From contig JAQFVV010000013.1 in the NCBI GenBank assembly GCA_028023455.1, positions 2,668,001 through 2,732,000 of the forward strand: a stretch of DNA of 64,000 bases, written 5' to 3'. The DNA is from Epiperipatus broadwayi. Taxonomy: Eukaryota > Onychophora > Udeonychophora > Euonychophora > Peripatidae. Shown one piece after another: positions 23,975 through 37,762 of the stretch (positions are counted from its first letter, which is position 1; every line of letters starts with the position of its first letter). The notes beneath the pieces were generated by a model. That model was not told where the DNA came from, made no database searches, and worked only from the letters and a program-made list of their open reading frames with translations. The translations under genes and the position numbers were made by a program.

Positions 23975-26870
23975 CTTTTTAATATATAAATACTATCATA
24001 CATATATACTCAATAGAATTTTATTAATAATCTCATTAACTCAAGATATTGTGGTCTTTTATTTTTCTCATATATAATACCAATGCTATACACTTCTTTA
24101 AATTTTCTAGAAATATTTTCAAATTTCACTTGAATTTATATTATTTATCTCAGCAATGATTTATGCTACTATTCAATTTTTGTATAAAATAAAATATTAT
24201 CAATAAATTTTTTTTTTTCATAATATAATACTAGACTATAAAAAAATTCCATAATGCATTATTATATTAAAAATGATTAAAATTTAAGTTTAAATATTGC
24301 TTACTTTACTGAAATTTCAGAATCTATTTTGCTTTCACAGATATATAGTGTTTGAAATTAAGTCTGTTAATAAAAGCACAACATTTGTTTTAAAAACTTG
24401 AATCAGTAACATGTGACTTTGATATATATATATATATCAATTTCATTGATAAAAATAATTTTTGGAAAGAATAAAGCTGCAAGATTAAACAATTACAAAA
24501 TGAAAGTAAAAAAAAAAAACAATTATGGGTCACTCTGGATTAGTCCTCAAAATTAAGCAAGTGTGAAATATCTACTTATAAATTGAATGTGGAATTTTTT
24601 GTTTCTTTTAGTTTGACTATGAATTTAAATTTTTATCACCCAGATTATTAATAAAAGAATTTTTTGGTACAAAATGTAGCTTTAGTTTTTATTTTTATAA
24701 AAAAAGATTCAATGCATGAAATTTGGCCTATATGCCATAGATTGGTTATCCCTGATTTAGACTGTTATTATCAACCTTTTTTTTCATCCAACAAAATTTC
24801 CCTTTAAAATTTCTTAAGAGCTACTTTCTTTTTGACTCATAACTTTTTATACTCCTAAAACAAGCTTCAATTCCATTGCTAACAAATTATATGAATTTGT
24901 ATCAGCTTCAGATTGAGGGCAGTATTTTTAATGTTGTTTTTAAAATGAAATCTAATCCTACCATCTAGATTATTCTATGTATAAAATTTTTCTCTTATAA
25001 GTTTTAAAACTATATATTCCATGTTACAGCATTGTTTTTCCTGCAATCTGATTCAACTTTGAATTTTCTAAATGACTAAGTAGAAATCATATTTTATCTT
25101 TTCTTTTTTGACTATTACAATGTTCCAACATACAATTATTATTGTACAACTATTTTTGAATTTTTCAATTTTTTTTTTTTACATTCTTTTTAGAGAATCG
25201 ATGTATAATTATAACACCTCTTGAAAAAGCTTTCAATCTCTTCAACAATAGACTATTATTATAGAAATTCTGCTTTGAAAGTATATCTAATTCTTAATTA
25301 TAAGGTAATATATATTCTGCCAAATCTTTTAGAGTAAAAATGTGATCGTAGGGACCTCTATAGGTTTTAACCACAAGCTTACGTTTTGGAAGAAAAGAGG
25401 GAAACTATCTATTTTTTTCTTATTCATTTTATAATAGATTTTTCATTTTTTCTGATTTGTACATAATTTTAATAAGATCCCATGTATAATTTCAAACTAT
25501 TTTTTTGTAAATCTAAAGCTATGACATAAGAAAAATCTTTATCAATGAACACAATGAAAAATAAAATTTCTATTGATATATTATTCTATTAATTTTTTCC
25601 AGGCTTTCCTGCTACACTTTTCCAGAAATATAAAATTTATTCTATTATTTTGTGCCATTTAAAAAGTAAAATGAATGAATGACTTGATTGCTTTCAGATG
25701 TAATTAGCATGCAATTATTTCAACTAATATACATTAACTATATATATATATATGCATACTGCAAAAATAAAATCATGCAATAACTATGACACCATTTAAT
25801 TAATTGCATTTTAAAAACCTACATGTAATTTACTTAGTAACTATAATACTAAGGAAAATTTACATAATAATAAACACCTAAAGTTGATTTTCAAATTTTA
25901 ATGTTGAAAAAATTAAAATTTCAAAATGTAATATATTTCTAATAAAAACAAATAACAAAAAAAAAAAAAATACCAATATAAGTAAATACTTAAAAACTTT
26001 ATTAAATTAACTGACTGCTGATTAAAACAAACAAACTGCAATGTAAAAAAAAAAAGGAATGATTATACTTGAAAGTATTTCAGTAAAAGAAAATGAAAAA
26101 AAAAAAAAAATTAAATAAATTTTCCTACTTACAAAAATTATATTATTATTTTAAGACTAATGAATATAATTTAATAAAATATGAAATTATATATAGACGT
26201 TTGCCTTGATAATTTAATTAAATGTATTAACATTAGAATTTAAAAAAAAAAACAGATATACTTCATTTTAATTTATTATTTGCAAAACAAAGTTATGACA
26301 ATAAATAATAAATTATTAAAATGTCTTGTGTTTTAGTAAAGTGGTTCAAAGATCATGGATTATGACTCTAGTTAGAATTCAAACTTCTTTTATGATTTAT
26401 TTTTATTACTAAAATAATATTTTAATATTCTAAAATGTTCAAAATTATTGGTAAAAAAATAATTATAATATTAATATAAATTACCATCATTCCAAAACCC
26501 ACAAACTCAAAATCTTACTTCCTAAAAACTTTTAGATCAGCCAATATTATGTAGCAAAAATTATAATTCTTATAACATATTTACAAATAAAAATGGTAAA
26601 TTGTAAAAAATATATATTTATTTGTAAGTTATGAAAATATCTGTAATACATATTGATTCTCAACTGTGAATGATATGCAAAACAAAAAAAAAAAGTGAAA
26701 TTCTGTTAAAAGTATGTTTTTCAAAACAAATGAAAATGGTAAAAAAATATGGTGAGTTAATGCCTGATTATGAACATGACATATTAAAACATACTGCTAA
26801 AATATATATTATTTATAATATATTCCTATATAACATAAGTTTAATTTATCCATCCTTAGATAGAAATTAT
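23975..26870. other. AT-rich DNA with one short dispersed repeat
   Basis: Mostly unremarkable. The minus strand at 25420-25340 (CTTTTCTTCC, AAGCTTGTGGTTAAAACC, GTCCCTACGATC) closely matches the plus strand at 60826-60890, so it belongs to a dispersed repeat. Sequence at 26640-26770 resembles 40923-41040, on the far side of the LTR element. The open frame at 26670-26918 has no recognisable motif. Confidence 0.45.
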
Positions 26871-29041
26871 ATATTGTACCGGTCTGAATCCTTTTACTCC
26901 GGTCTTATTTATTTATGACCTTCATATACACCGAACATGAAGTAACATATGTAATTAAGTTAAAGGCCAATAATAATCCACTCAAAAATATGTTGGGTAA
27001 ATATAAAAAATATTTTCAAATAGAATTATTAGAGGAGGGAGATTCCATCTATGTTAGGTCAATTGAAACCCTCCTTCTCACTATTGTCCAATTATCTAAA
27101 TGTTGGTCACCTTTTTTTTGTCTTTGCACACTTTTGAAAGTACTGAAATGTGATGATCCAGCCTTTAAGCATCACCCCGATAAAGCAACCTAATATTGAT
27201 CCCCCTTTTCTTTTTACTTTCCTGAGAGAGTGTGCAAATATAAAGGTTCACTATCATATATCTTTATTATACTAATACATTCAGACATAAGAGTGATTTT
27301 GATCTAATTCCCTGGTAAAACCATCCCAATAACTAGTTTGTTATATTGTTTATTTTTCTCTTATCTCTAGTTAATATGTGGTTCAGTTCTCTGGTTCTAT
27401 AACTATAATAATTATATAATACAAATATGTAATTTGCCCCAAATAAATAAATCATGTGGTAAACAATTTAAGTATGAAATATAATATTTATTTTTTTATT
27501 TCTCTCCACCAAGTATATATAAAAAAATTTAATACTAAAAAAAAAATGAAGATGATTGCAAAATGGGTGTGATCTATACTCCCCTTCCCACTTTATTTAA
27601 GAGTAACAGAGTAATAAATTATGTATATGTAACAAACATATAAAAAAAAAATAATTCGAGGTTTACAAGCATGTCTAACATTTATTCCTTTTTTGTAAAT
27701 CTTAATATTATGGGCACATCAATATTCTTGTGCTCATATTAGATTTTTATATAACAACTATGTCTCTTATATTTATGGATGCATAAAGTCTACAAACATA
27801 AAAACACTCAACACAAGGTGTTGGCATGGTGATTGAAAGGATTAAGAAATTGAAGGATCCTGCATGTGACAGATCGAGGTTAGACATACCCGTAAATACC
27901 TCTAATGTAATACATATTCCAAAATATTAAATAAAAGGACTAATAATTACAATATAAAAAGGAGTAAACCAACAATAACAAAAAATATTTATAGAATTAT
28001 AAAATTAATGTTACAAAAATATACACTCATCTTAGCTTCTGAACTCCATTCAGGTTTGACTTCTAAACGGACCATATCACCACTCAACAGGGCGGATATG
28101 GTTTCCTTTCACCAAATACACATTGTAGGGTCCTCCTTCCATCAGGGTATGTTTGCTTCTCCTAAATCATCTCTGGGCATCAGGGTTGAACGGGCAGGTG
28201 TACTACTGCTAGTAGTCTACTCCATGATTATCCAGTAAGCTTGAAAAATATTAAGGCCATCTCAATCTGGTATGTCTTCTAGGGTACTTGGTTATAATTT
28301 CCCAGTATATATATTTCCCATGGCAGAATTTCTCTCAAAAAATCAGTTTTACTTATGATCTCATTCAGATTGCAAATTACGAATCGTAAGTTAATCAATC
28401 ACAATTTTAGAGTTCCTAATATGATTTTCCAAATTTGGGAGATGAATTGTTGACTATTTAAGCGCTCTGTAAAACTTTTGCTTCATTGATAGTAAATGTC
28501 ATTCCTATCGGAGGTCCACAGCCGCAGTTATAACAAAATGGCTATTTTTTTTTTATTTCGACAACCTTTACTAAAATTTATCTAATAGCAACACCACGTT
28601 CGAATAATGAAATTTCAAATATCATTTTGCCTTTCTTTTGCTCTCAAACGGTGATAGCAAGAACAAAATATAAAACGAGTGACCTCTTAGCAAAAACAAA
28701 CAGTCAAATCCTTGGACAAGCTAATCCAAACTGAACTCTCCACACAAGGTAGGTAGCCCACATGGTCTGACCATTAGCCAATTTCAATATCCCCCTACAA
28801 GCTATTGCATCAGCCAGCGACTCCTTAATTATACCTTACATAAACATTCCTTTTAATTTTTATGTTTTAAAATACACTTCTGATTTTGGAAATTATAGAG
28901 TTCACACCACCCATTCTTTAGATAAAAACAACCTAATTTTATCTTTACAAACACACACAAAAAATTCTCTTAATACAAAAATATTTTTCCTTTTCCCCTT
29001 CTTTTTTTTTGAAGCAAATTATGCCTAAAGGTTTTACATAG

Positions 29042-30720
29042 TATAACAGGGATAAGTTCAAACCATGTTCTAAGTCAGAGGGTAATACTACTGAGCATAC
29101 ATATCTAATTAAATCAAGTGAAATATTAAATAAATTGTTATTTTTCTTTTTCGTTGTGGTCTTGTATGCGAACGCATACATATATATTTAAGTAATTAAA
29201 TAAAAAACAGATTGAAATATAAGAGGGATGGGGGATTATATGGTTTGTGCTCTGATATTTATTTATACGCATGTTTATATTGCTGCATGAGTGAGTAAAT
29301 GTAATAATTTCGTAAAAAGGAATAAAAGTTATTTTAATTTAAAAAGAAATATTCCAAGATGGTCGACCAAAAGAAGAATGTTACAAATTATAAAAAAATA
29401 AATTAATTGCAAAGAAGGACCCAAAAAGTTGCAGATCGCTATCTTGAAACAAAGACATTTTAATTAATAAAATAAAATGTTAAAAATAAGAGACAATGAA
29501 TGGTTGAGTGCAGATTGCAAGGTAAATGGGAAATTCCTAAGCTTAGATAAGAGAAACAAAGAAAAGTATTGAAAAGATTTTTGTTTCGCAAACCACGTGG
29601 TTTAATTAAAGAAAGAACAATAGCATGATTAATTAGAGAGTCAAAAAAGCTGAACTTTGACAAGGACTTCTAGAGCTGTGACTGCCACGAGCAGGATTGT
29701 AGGAAGAAGTAGTAAAAAGAAAAAAGTTTAAAATTGAAAAATCATGAACAGGCTGGGGTAGAAAAACAGAACGGGCCAGGCTATGCTGTCCATTCTGCGG
29801 AGATACTACTGTCACTGTCAATGTAGGAGCGAAGCCCTTCCTGAAGCTACGAAAAGAACAGCATTCACCAGACGCCATTAATTGCCTTATGGAATCTTAT
29901 CAAAGAAAGAAATCCTTTAATCTTATAGCAGCACGAAGCCAGTGGAAAATTGCTAATAATCTACACCAGGGTGAGATAAACGAGGTAAACTAAACATTTT
30001 CGTAAGTGATAATAACTATTTTGAATGAAAGCACGTCCTATTAAATAATGCGTAAAAGGGTTAAAGTAAATGAAGAAAATGTTGAAATAATACCCTGCAT
30101 AAATATACGCCTTAATAAACAATGCCTGATTGAAATTGTTTTCAAGCTATGATCTGTATTTTTGTGTATTGCATTTATAAACTTGTGCGAGTGTATTTAC
30201 ATGTGGGTTATTTAATTATTGGGCACAAACCAATATCCAATTATGGGATTCTATGGGTTTTGTTTTATTATTTGTTTTATATTAATAAATATTAATTAGT
30301 ATTATAAATTTAATTGTGTGTTAGTGCTAATTTCTTAGAATAATATTAAAAAGCAAAAAGTAGAAAAGCAAACAAATCGTTCATGCGCATTTTTATATGT
30401 TCCCTCCACCTCTTTCCATGGTCACCGACTACTACTCCTGAGTGAGCTAGCCAGAGGTACAAGCTCTAACCACCAGAAATAGATACTCATTCTCTCCCAG
30501 CATAATTCTTATTTATTCGTAGGTAAGATTGGCACTTGAGGTCATTATTGATGCTCATAAATATGCTGGGCGAGTAATTAGAGGGCATCGCAAAATGAAC
30601 CACAAATATATGTGTTCATATTATAAATTTCTGTTAAATAAAAGAGCAAAACTTAAGTTTAAAATACGTAATAAATGTATATCACATATATACATGTTTA
30701 TGCCGAAATAAACGGTTACA
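29042..30720 (+). repeat. 5' LTR of the nested element
   Basis: Matches 33139-34827 nearly base for base. Near its end, CGTAG/GTAAGAT at 30518-30529 is a good splice donor preceded by a C/T-rich stretch, and the 3' copy keeps it. That would fit a spliced or packaged genomic RNA starting in this LTR. Small frames inside it appear in both LTRs simply because the LTR is duplicated. Confidence 0.9.
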
Positions 30721-30721
30721 A

Positions 30722-30733
30722 TGGCGCACCAAC
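30722..30733 (+). promoter_or_regulatory. Primer binding site (tRNA-Lys-like)
   Basis: TGGCGCACCAAC begins one base after the LTR. It differs by one base from TGGCGCCCAAC, the complement of the 3' end of animal tRNA-Lys. It would prime minus-strand DNA synthesis. Confidence 0.6.
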
Positions 30734-31551
30734 AAAAGGGCTTTCGAAGAATGGAAAGTAGGGGAGGGGATAGAATATGTTAGATAAGACAGTCTACTAT
30801 GAAGTTGCTTTATATGTTTTTTTATATAAAAAAAGGAAAGAAATACACTATAAGAACTATAAAATATAGCTTGTGTAGACGAATTATTGCTGGTAATTTT
30901 ATTTTGTCTGTATTGAAATTAATTAGGTCAAAATCGCATTCGAATAAATATTTTAATATATATGTATGTATTGAACAGTCCGTGGAAATTTTGTTGTTTG
31001 ATTTGAAGAGAAATAATATTATATATGCGAGTTTTATTTTCTGTTTAAGAGTTTTCTTATTGTGTTAAATGTTTAACTGCTTTGACATGTACAAAAGTGA
31101 ATAAATAAAACTTTTGTAAGTTTTTTTTATTTGATATAATTAAGAGTGATTAATTTTAGAAAGCAGTATATTGACTACGTTCTATATGAACTTGTATATA
31201 TATACATCTAAACAATACATACAAATTTTTTTTTGATCCGTTTCATATATGTGTATGCGATTGGGAGATTGATATTTGTGGAACAGTTACCCATAAAAGG
31301 GCATATTATAAAATACTGCTAGTGCTAAAAATCTATGGATTCATTTTGAAAATACTAAAGGTCTCGGTGAAAAATAGAAAGAAAGAGATTATGAAATAGG
31401 GTTGAAAAGGGCTAGATAGAAAAATTAGACAGAGGACACAGTACTTCAGGGATGGAGAGCAGGTCTAGTGCGTCTGATATGAAATAGTAATACAAAATCA
31501 TTGTAATTAGTCATTATTAGAAATAGTGATAAATATCCAAAAAGAAAGTGA

Positions 31552-32274
31552 ATGATAACCAGATCAAAGAAAAAAATGGACCAGCAGAAGGAAGAAAAGG
31601 AAAGAGAATGGAGTATGATCGAAATGATTATGGAAAGAGTAGACCGGAGATTTCAGGAATTAGAGGAAAGGATTGAAAAAAGGTTTCAAGAGATAGAACG
31701 GAAATTAGAAGTGAAAGCAGATAAGTGTAAAACGAAAGAGAGAGAGAAAGAGCCAGTAGAGGGAGAAATTATAGATAAAGACGACGAGTCTAGTGAAAAG
31801 AGAGTAGAAGGAAATCAGAGTGAGTGTGAAGAGAAAGAAAAACAGGGAGATAAGATAAAGGTAGCAGGAACATGGGAAACTAATACAAAATACATAACTG
31901 TGCAGCCCAACGTCAACCAATTTATAAAGATTCAGCCATTCTCTGGTCAAATGGGAGAAGCTCCCGTAGAGCACCTGCGGAGCTTGAGAAGAAAAGCGTC
32001 GATTGAGGAAACGATTGAGGTACTAGAGGCACTAGACATGAGGGCTTATGATTATGACAGGCCGATGGATCGAGAAGAGCCTCACAGAGCACGAGTCGTC
32101 AGATTTGGTGAAAGAGAATGGGGGTCAGATCGGAACCCACCGGATCCCAAAAGAAAAGATAGGAGTACGCAACCAAAATGGCAGTATGTTTGTGAAGAGC
32201 GGAGACCGCCGAGCAAGCCAAAGTATGGTCAAGGAAAGTATTCAAATTCACAAACGCCAAAGGAGGGTAAATAA
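31552..32274 (+). CDS. gag-like protein of the nested LTR element
   Basis: 240 residues from an ATG at 31552, fully open. Residues 10-60 are charged with heptad spacing (MERVDRRFQELEERIEKRFQEIERKLE), a probable coiled coil; residues 60-105 are acidic/basic linker. Around 125-146, IKIQPFSGQMGEAPVEHLRSL aligns with MFEGEK, then WVAPIEHIKSL, in the gag of the host element, at the start of a retrotransposon capsid domain. The rest of the capsid (the WW region) is absent, and the protein continues into a basic, arginine/proline-rich tail with no CCHC knuckle. It is probably an internally deleted gag that may still bind RNA. No protease or polymerase follows. Confidence 0.7.
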   Translation: MITRSKKKMDQQKEEKEREWSMIEMIMERVDRRFQELEERIEKRFQEIERKLEVKADKCKTKEREKEPVEGEIIDKDDESSEKRVEGNQSECEEKEKQGDKIKVAGTWETNTKYITVQPNVNQFIKIQPFSGQMGEAPVEHLRSLRRKASIEETIEVLEALDMRAYDYDRPMDREEPHRARVVRFGEREWGSDRNPPDPKRKDRSTQPKWQYVCEERRPPSKPKYGQGKYSNSQTPKEGK

Positions 32275-32444
32275 ACAAATCACTAAAACGGACACTGATT
32301 TTGGAACCCTTTTCTTTATTATTATTACTAGGGGGTGGGTTAACATTTATAATAATATTATATGGGATTTTACATGAAATTAAGTAGAAGAGAAAGGTAG
32401 CATTTTTTTTTATTTCCTTTGCTTCATGTGGGTAAGTGTAGAGA

Positions 32445-32502
32445 GTTACTGGAGTGGTCTCGTAATACTGTCGGTTACTGCAGTGGTCTCGTAATACTGT
32501 CG
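32445..32502 (+). repeat. Two tandem 29 bp units in the nested element's leader-distal region
   Basis: GTTACTGGAGTGGTCTCG, then TAATACTGTCG, occurs twice in a row with one difference. It lies in the non-coding stretch after gag (32275-33122), which has no other gene. Confidence 0.8.
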
Positions 32503-33122
32503 GTGGATGGAGAGTTTGGCTGCTAGATCGATCACATTGTGTGTTGTGCGCTGTGTGTGGCTGCTGCTATTTCTGACATGGTCGACCTAATGTAGGATGC
32601 AGGCGCTACAAGTCTGTTTATTCAAGGCATCAAGACTCCAAAGTGATCATGGCAATTACATACAGTCCCACCTGTAAGACTATAGAAGTGAACAAGGTAG
32701 AGGGCAATTCATACAGAACCTGAAGGCTCAAAATAAGAGCCAGGTTTCATTCCAACTATCTTAACTCCTAAGACTCGGAAGCAGCAGAGTGTAGTTAGAA
32801 AAGTTCGTCTTTTAATAATAATAAAAAAAATAATAATCGTTTTTTTTTTTAAATAAAAAGTTTTTTTTTTCGGGGTCGTGTGAATACAGTCAGAATGGGG
32901 CCAGCTATATGTTGTGCATCGCAGGCAGTGTGCGCGTGAGTGGTGATCAGATTCACTGTGTATCGCAGGTTTGATGATCGTTTTACTCTTTGGTAAAATT
33001 GCAGAAGAAAGAGGCAAGGCAAGCCGATTTAAGAAAATATTATTTTTTTTGAATAAGTAGAATTATTTTGGGGTTTTAGGAGTGAGCCATTTAAATACCA
33101 AAATGGTATTTAAAGGCTTTCG

Positions 33123-33135
33123 AAGGGGGTGGGGG
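33123..33135 (+). promoter_or_regulatory. Polypurine tract of the nested element
   Basis: AAGGGGGTGGGGG is followed by TAT and then the 3' LTR. It would prime plus-strand synthesis. The host element has the same arrangement, a G-rich tract plus TAT, on the minus strand. Confidence 0.75.
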
Positions 33136-33138
33136 TAT

Positions 33139-34827
33139 TATAACAGGGATGAGTTCAAACCATGTTCTAAGTCAGAGGGTAATACTACCGAGCATACATA
33201 TCTAATTAAATCAAGTGAAATATTAAATAAATTGTTATTTTTCTTTTTCGTTGTGGTCTTGTATGCGAATGCATACATATATATTTAAGTAATTAAATAA
33301 AAAACAGATTGAAATATAAGAGGGACGGGGGATTATATGGTTTGTGCTCTGATATTTATTTATACACGTGTTTATATTGCTGCATGAGTGAGTAAATGTA
33401 ATAATTTCGTAAAAAGGAATAAAAGTTATTTTAATTTAAAAAGAAATATTCCAAGATGGTCGACCAAAAGAAGAATGTTACAAATTATAAAAAAATAAAT
33501 TAATTGCAAAGAAAGGACCTGAAAAGTTGCAGATCGCTATCTTGAAACAAAGACATTTTAATTAATAAAATAAAATGTTAAAAATAAGAGACAATGAACA
33601 GTCGAGTGTAGATCACAAGGTAAATTGGAAATTCCTAAGCTTAGATAAGAGAAACAAAGAAAAGTATTGAAAAGATTTTTGTTTCGCAAACCATGTGGTT
33701 TAATTAAAGAAGAAAAAACAATAGCATGATTAATTAGAGAGTCAAAAAAGCTGAACTTTGACAAGGACTTCTAGAGCTGTGACTGCCATGAGAAGGATCG
33801 TAGGAAGTAGTAAAAAGAAAAAAGTTTAAAATTGAAAAATCATGAACAGGCTGGGGTAGAAAAACAGAACGGGCCAGGCTATGCTGTCCATTCTGCGGAG
33901 ATACTACCGTCACTGTCAATGTAGGAGCGAAGCCCTTCCTGAAGCTACGAAAAGAACAGCATTGACCGGATGCCATTAATTACCTTATGGAATCTTATCA
34001 AAGAAAGAAATCCTTTAATCGTATAGCAGCACGAAGCCAGTGGAAAATTGCTAATAATCTATACCCGGGTGAGATAAACAAGGTAAACCAAACATTTTCG
34101 TAAGTGATGATAACTATTTTGAATGAAACCACGTCCTATTAAATAATGCGTAAAAGGGTTAAAGTAAATGAAGAAAATGTTGAAATACTACCCTGCATAA
34201 ATATACACCTTAATAGACAATGCCTGATTGAAATTGTTTTCAAGCTATGATCTGTATTTTTGTGTATTGCATTTATAAACTTGTGTGAGTGTATTTACAT
34301 GCGGGTTATTTAATTATTGGGCACAAACCAATATCCAATTATGGGATTCTATGGGTTTTGTTTTATTATTTGTTTTATATTAATAAATATTAATTAGTAT
34401 TATAAATTTAATTGTGTGTTAGTGCTAATTTCTTAGAATAATATTAAAAAGCAAAAAGTAGGAAAGCAAAGAATCGTTCATGCGCTACATGCGCATTTTT
34501 ATATGTTCCCTCCACCTCTTTCCCACAGTCACTGACTACTACCCCTGAGTGAGCTAACCAGAGGTACAAGCTCTAACTACCAGAAACAGATACTCATTCT
34601 CTCCCAGCATAATTCTTATTTATTCGTAGGTAAGATTGGTGCTTGAGGTCATTATTGATGCTCATAAATATGCTGGGCGAGTAATTAGAGGGCATCGCAA
34701 AACCAACCACACACATATGTGTTCATATTATAAATTTCTGTTAAATAAAAGAGCAACACTTAAGTTTAAAATACGTAATAAACGTATATCACATATATAC
34801 GTGTTTACGCCAGAATAAATGGTTACA
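33139..34827 (+). repeat. 3' LTR of the nested element
   Basis: Direct repeat of 29042-30720, ending GGTTACA directly before the ATAG duplication. Most small differences are single substitutions or short indels. Confidence 0.9.
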
Positions 34828-35376
34828 ATAGATAAAGATTGATTAATTATGGACCCACAATTACAATGGATAAAAAAAATTAAATTCTTTCTATTAAAAA
34901 ATTGTAAAAATAAAAAAATATATACATTTATGTATACACACATCGGAACATTACAATTAATAATATAATATAAGTACAAAAAAGTGTTCCAACACATAAA
35001 CAAATGTTACTACAATCTCTTGGTTTTCTCATTATTGTTAATTTTCTTTCTTTTTTCTTTTATAAACAACAAAAACAAAAATCTTATAAGCTCATAAATA
35101 ATAATATAACACAACTATATAGATTTGTTGTGCACATAAAAACTTATTAATAATTATAATATATCCACTTGTAGTGTAGGAATGAATAGAATATAGCATA
35201 GACCAACCCCAATTATTTATGCAACACATATATAAATATCTATGATATACATCCCATTACGATCTATTCGATATATATATATAAATATATCAGTTTAGTA
35301 TTATAAAGATTAGCTGTGCTGAATCCTCAGTGACAGCCATTTTGTATAAGGATATTATATACAGTGTGGCATAATA

Positions 35377-35386
35377 CCCCCCTCCC
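35377..35386 (-). promoter_or_regulatory. Polypurine tract of the large element
   Basis: Minus strand GGGAGGGGGG, then TAT, then the LTR start TATGCC. It lies immediately inside the left LTR, which is the 3' LTR in element orientation. Confidence 0.7.
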
Positions 35387-35459
35387 TGATGAGATTGTTA
35401 AAATAAGATCACTTTTTAAAGTCGTACTTAACTATTTACATTTAGAGGTACATTAGTTT

Positions 35460-37160
35460 TGATTAGGTGCCCTATTATTATAACCTGGTGGACATAACAT
35501 CCAATTGCCAGACATGCAAACCCTCGTTCCCCTCCTGCATTCCAAATTCGAAACAACAAGAAACCCAGAACATCAGTCCAAAGATCCCTACTTCATCCAG
35601 AACTCTATGACAGTACATAGCATGTAAAGTACAGAAATATTCAATGAATGCATCCATGTTCATTCATTTGGAGGTTTATATGATCTTTTGCATCACCAGA
35701 TAGAGAGAAAAGGTGTCAGAGAAAAACTTTTTTTAAGACTCCACAAATACAGTACCCCCCACCTTTCTTTTGACGAAGTACATGCAATGTCATAAAGTCA
35801 CAGATATTCCAAACTACATAAAGATCTCCAGCCAACCCTCTAAAACTTCATCATCTTGACCTAGAGTACAGGAAATACTGACACAGATCAGTCCACCTAC
35901 TCTCAAATGAAATGACCACCCGACTACAACTAATGTCCACTCTTAATATTTGTTTCACTACCCCTAGCTTAGGTGAAATTGTCATGTATCCCCTACCCTT
36001 TCCTTGGTCATTGAACCTGCTTCCTATGTATTTGATGTCCATTTTGGGAACTTCAACTTTTAGGCCTCACCTTCCTATGTCCTTCATTTTGACCATGGCC
36101 ACCTCTATCCCACATTACAGAACTGATGCACATATTTTCTATAACCTTATCCAGTGGTTTATCTTGGTTCATATTTAATCTGTTCAACAATTTGGCCAAC
36201 TGTTCACTGTGTTCAAATTCGCTGTCAATAACATTTGTTCTATTCTAAATGGGGAGTTATGTCAAAGAATCCTAATGATTTGGCCCTCAGATGTGTGGCA
36301 CACATTTAAATCTCTTAGTTTGGCCGCCTACCTATTGAAAAATTGTGAATAGCTTTCATTTGTATTACTTCTGTATTTTTCCTGCAGTATTTGGTACAGG
36401 ATTGTTTCCTGATGCTCTGCACTCCAAAAATTTCTGATCAAGGCATTTTTGAGTGGTGGAACAAAGACTCCCACCAAGCTTGTGCATCACCGAAAAAGGG
36501 AGCACAGGCAATAGCCAACCGACTAAATTCATTAACTTAGATTAACATGGAAATAATTTTCCAAACTTTTAATGTGTTCTATTGGAGCTACCCACATTTT
36601 TCTCCTTCAAACATATGGATTTCAAGAATTGGTTGGTATCCTGCTGATATGACTGATAATTTCCCCCTCCAGTTGTCCTAGGGGAACATCCGGACTACCT
36701 CCATTATTCATGATATTGTTGTCTGGTTCTTGTCCTTTTTTAAACCTTTCATACATCACTTTTTGTCTGTCCTTGACTTTTATCTCCTTCGTATCTTCTT
36801 GCCCTGATTTGGCTAACTGCTGACCCATTTTGTCCACTTGTGACCTATCGTCATTGTCTCAATTGGCACTATTATCTTTCTTTTCCCATTCTTGGAATCT
36901 TGCTTCTATTTCCATTAATAATTCACTTCTCACATCATCTATTTTTTATGAAATGCCATAGTCTGGTTAGACATCTCACTTTTCTACTCTTCTATCTCTT
37001 TTGACATTTTAGCTATCTTCTCTTTTACATTCTTTAAAAATTCTTCCATAATTGCCATTAGGCCTTCATCTTCCTTTCTTGGTTCATTTTGACAATTATC
37101 AATATTCTGCTTCTCAAGCTGTTTTTCTTCTGGCATGTCTACATTTGCAAGATCCCCCAT
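35460..37160 (-). pseudogene. Broken gag of the large LTR element
   Basis: Minus strand. It starts at an ATG (37160-37158) with MGDLANVDMPEEK, then a coiled-coil-like EEFLKNVKEKIAKMSKEIEE ending in a stop. Later frames give MFEGEK, WVAPIEHIKSLENYF, VNEFSRLAIACAPFFGDAQAWW and FWSAEHQETILYQILQEKY, the order expected of a retrotransposon gag capsid (leader, A-WW block, YxxR-rich tail). Several frameshifts and stops separate these. A further frame at 35663-35478 (MNMDAFIEYFCTLHAMY) may be its C-terminal part. The family resembles the nested element's gag, which lacks this capsid core. Confidence 0.65.
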
Positions 37161-37748
37161 TAACTACTCAAAGATTGATCAATTTTTCTTTTTTGGAATC
37201 TTGTCAACATTAACTGGTATTATTAAATAATTTTAATTTGTTATATTTCTTGTATGCGATTTCGGAAATATATCTTTGTTCTATATTCTTAAATTGTATG
37301 ATAAACAATGCACAGTACACCGTGCTCACATTCAACCCCTTTCTATTTGCCCTTTGTTTCTTCAATTTCTTACCCTATTCCCTGATTCTCACATATATTT
37401 CAGTTCGCTATAGAGAAAAAAAAATTCTCTTATTTTTTAAATGTGCCCTACTTTAACTATACGCATACAATCCTAAGTCAATCTAATAATATTTCTGATT
37501 TCTCTCTTCAATACCTTCTACGTCTGAAGATCTATACCTATATTTATTTTGGTCCGCTAAAAAAATTTATTTCCTCAATTCTCTCAACTAAATATTGAAG
37601 CCAAACATTATTTACAACCGTGTTGTTCACTTTAAAACATTTTTGTAAGGAAAAAACCTTTAAGATAGATTTTCATTAGTTTTGGTTTGCCCTATATGTA
37701 TTTTTTCTTCTTTTTCACTCCCTATTTGTAGTTTTAGTTCATGCCTTG

Positions 37749-37762
37749 CACGTTGGGCACCA
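37749..37762 (-). promoter_or_regulatory. Primer binding site of the large element (tRNA-Lys-like)
   Basis: Minus strand TGGTGCCCAACGTG, five bases inside the 5' LTR edge. It differs by one base from TGGCGCCCAACGTG, the complement of a tRNA-Lys 3' end. Confidence 0.7.

Larger units (their letters stand above)
29042..34827 (+). mobile_element. Nested LTR retroelement encoding only a gag-like protein
   Basis: Long terminal repeats of 1679 and 1689 bp flank a 2.4 kb interior. ATAG occurs on both sides (29038-29041 and 34828-34831), and the empty site with a single ATAG is at 40402-40405 in the sister LTR of the host element, which fixes the ends exactly. The LTRs start TATAAC and end GTTACA. 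They differ by a few substitutions per 180 bp, so this insertion is younger than its host. Confidence 0.9.
26875..35373 (-). repeat. 3' LTR of the large element (split by a nested element)
   Basis: The LTR sequence is 26875-29041 plus 34832-35373. It aligns throughout with 37769-40918 at moderate divergence, so the element is old. The break at 29041/34828 is filled by the nested element; the uninterrupted sequence survives at 40391-40410 in the other LTR. The short frame at 26915-27193 lies in the LTR and is not a gene. Confidence 0.8.
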
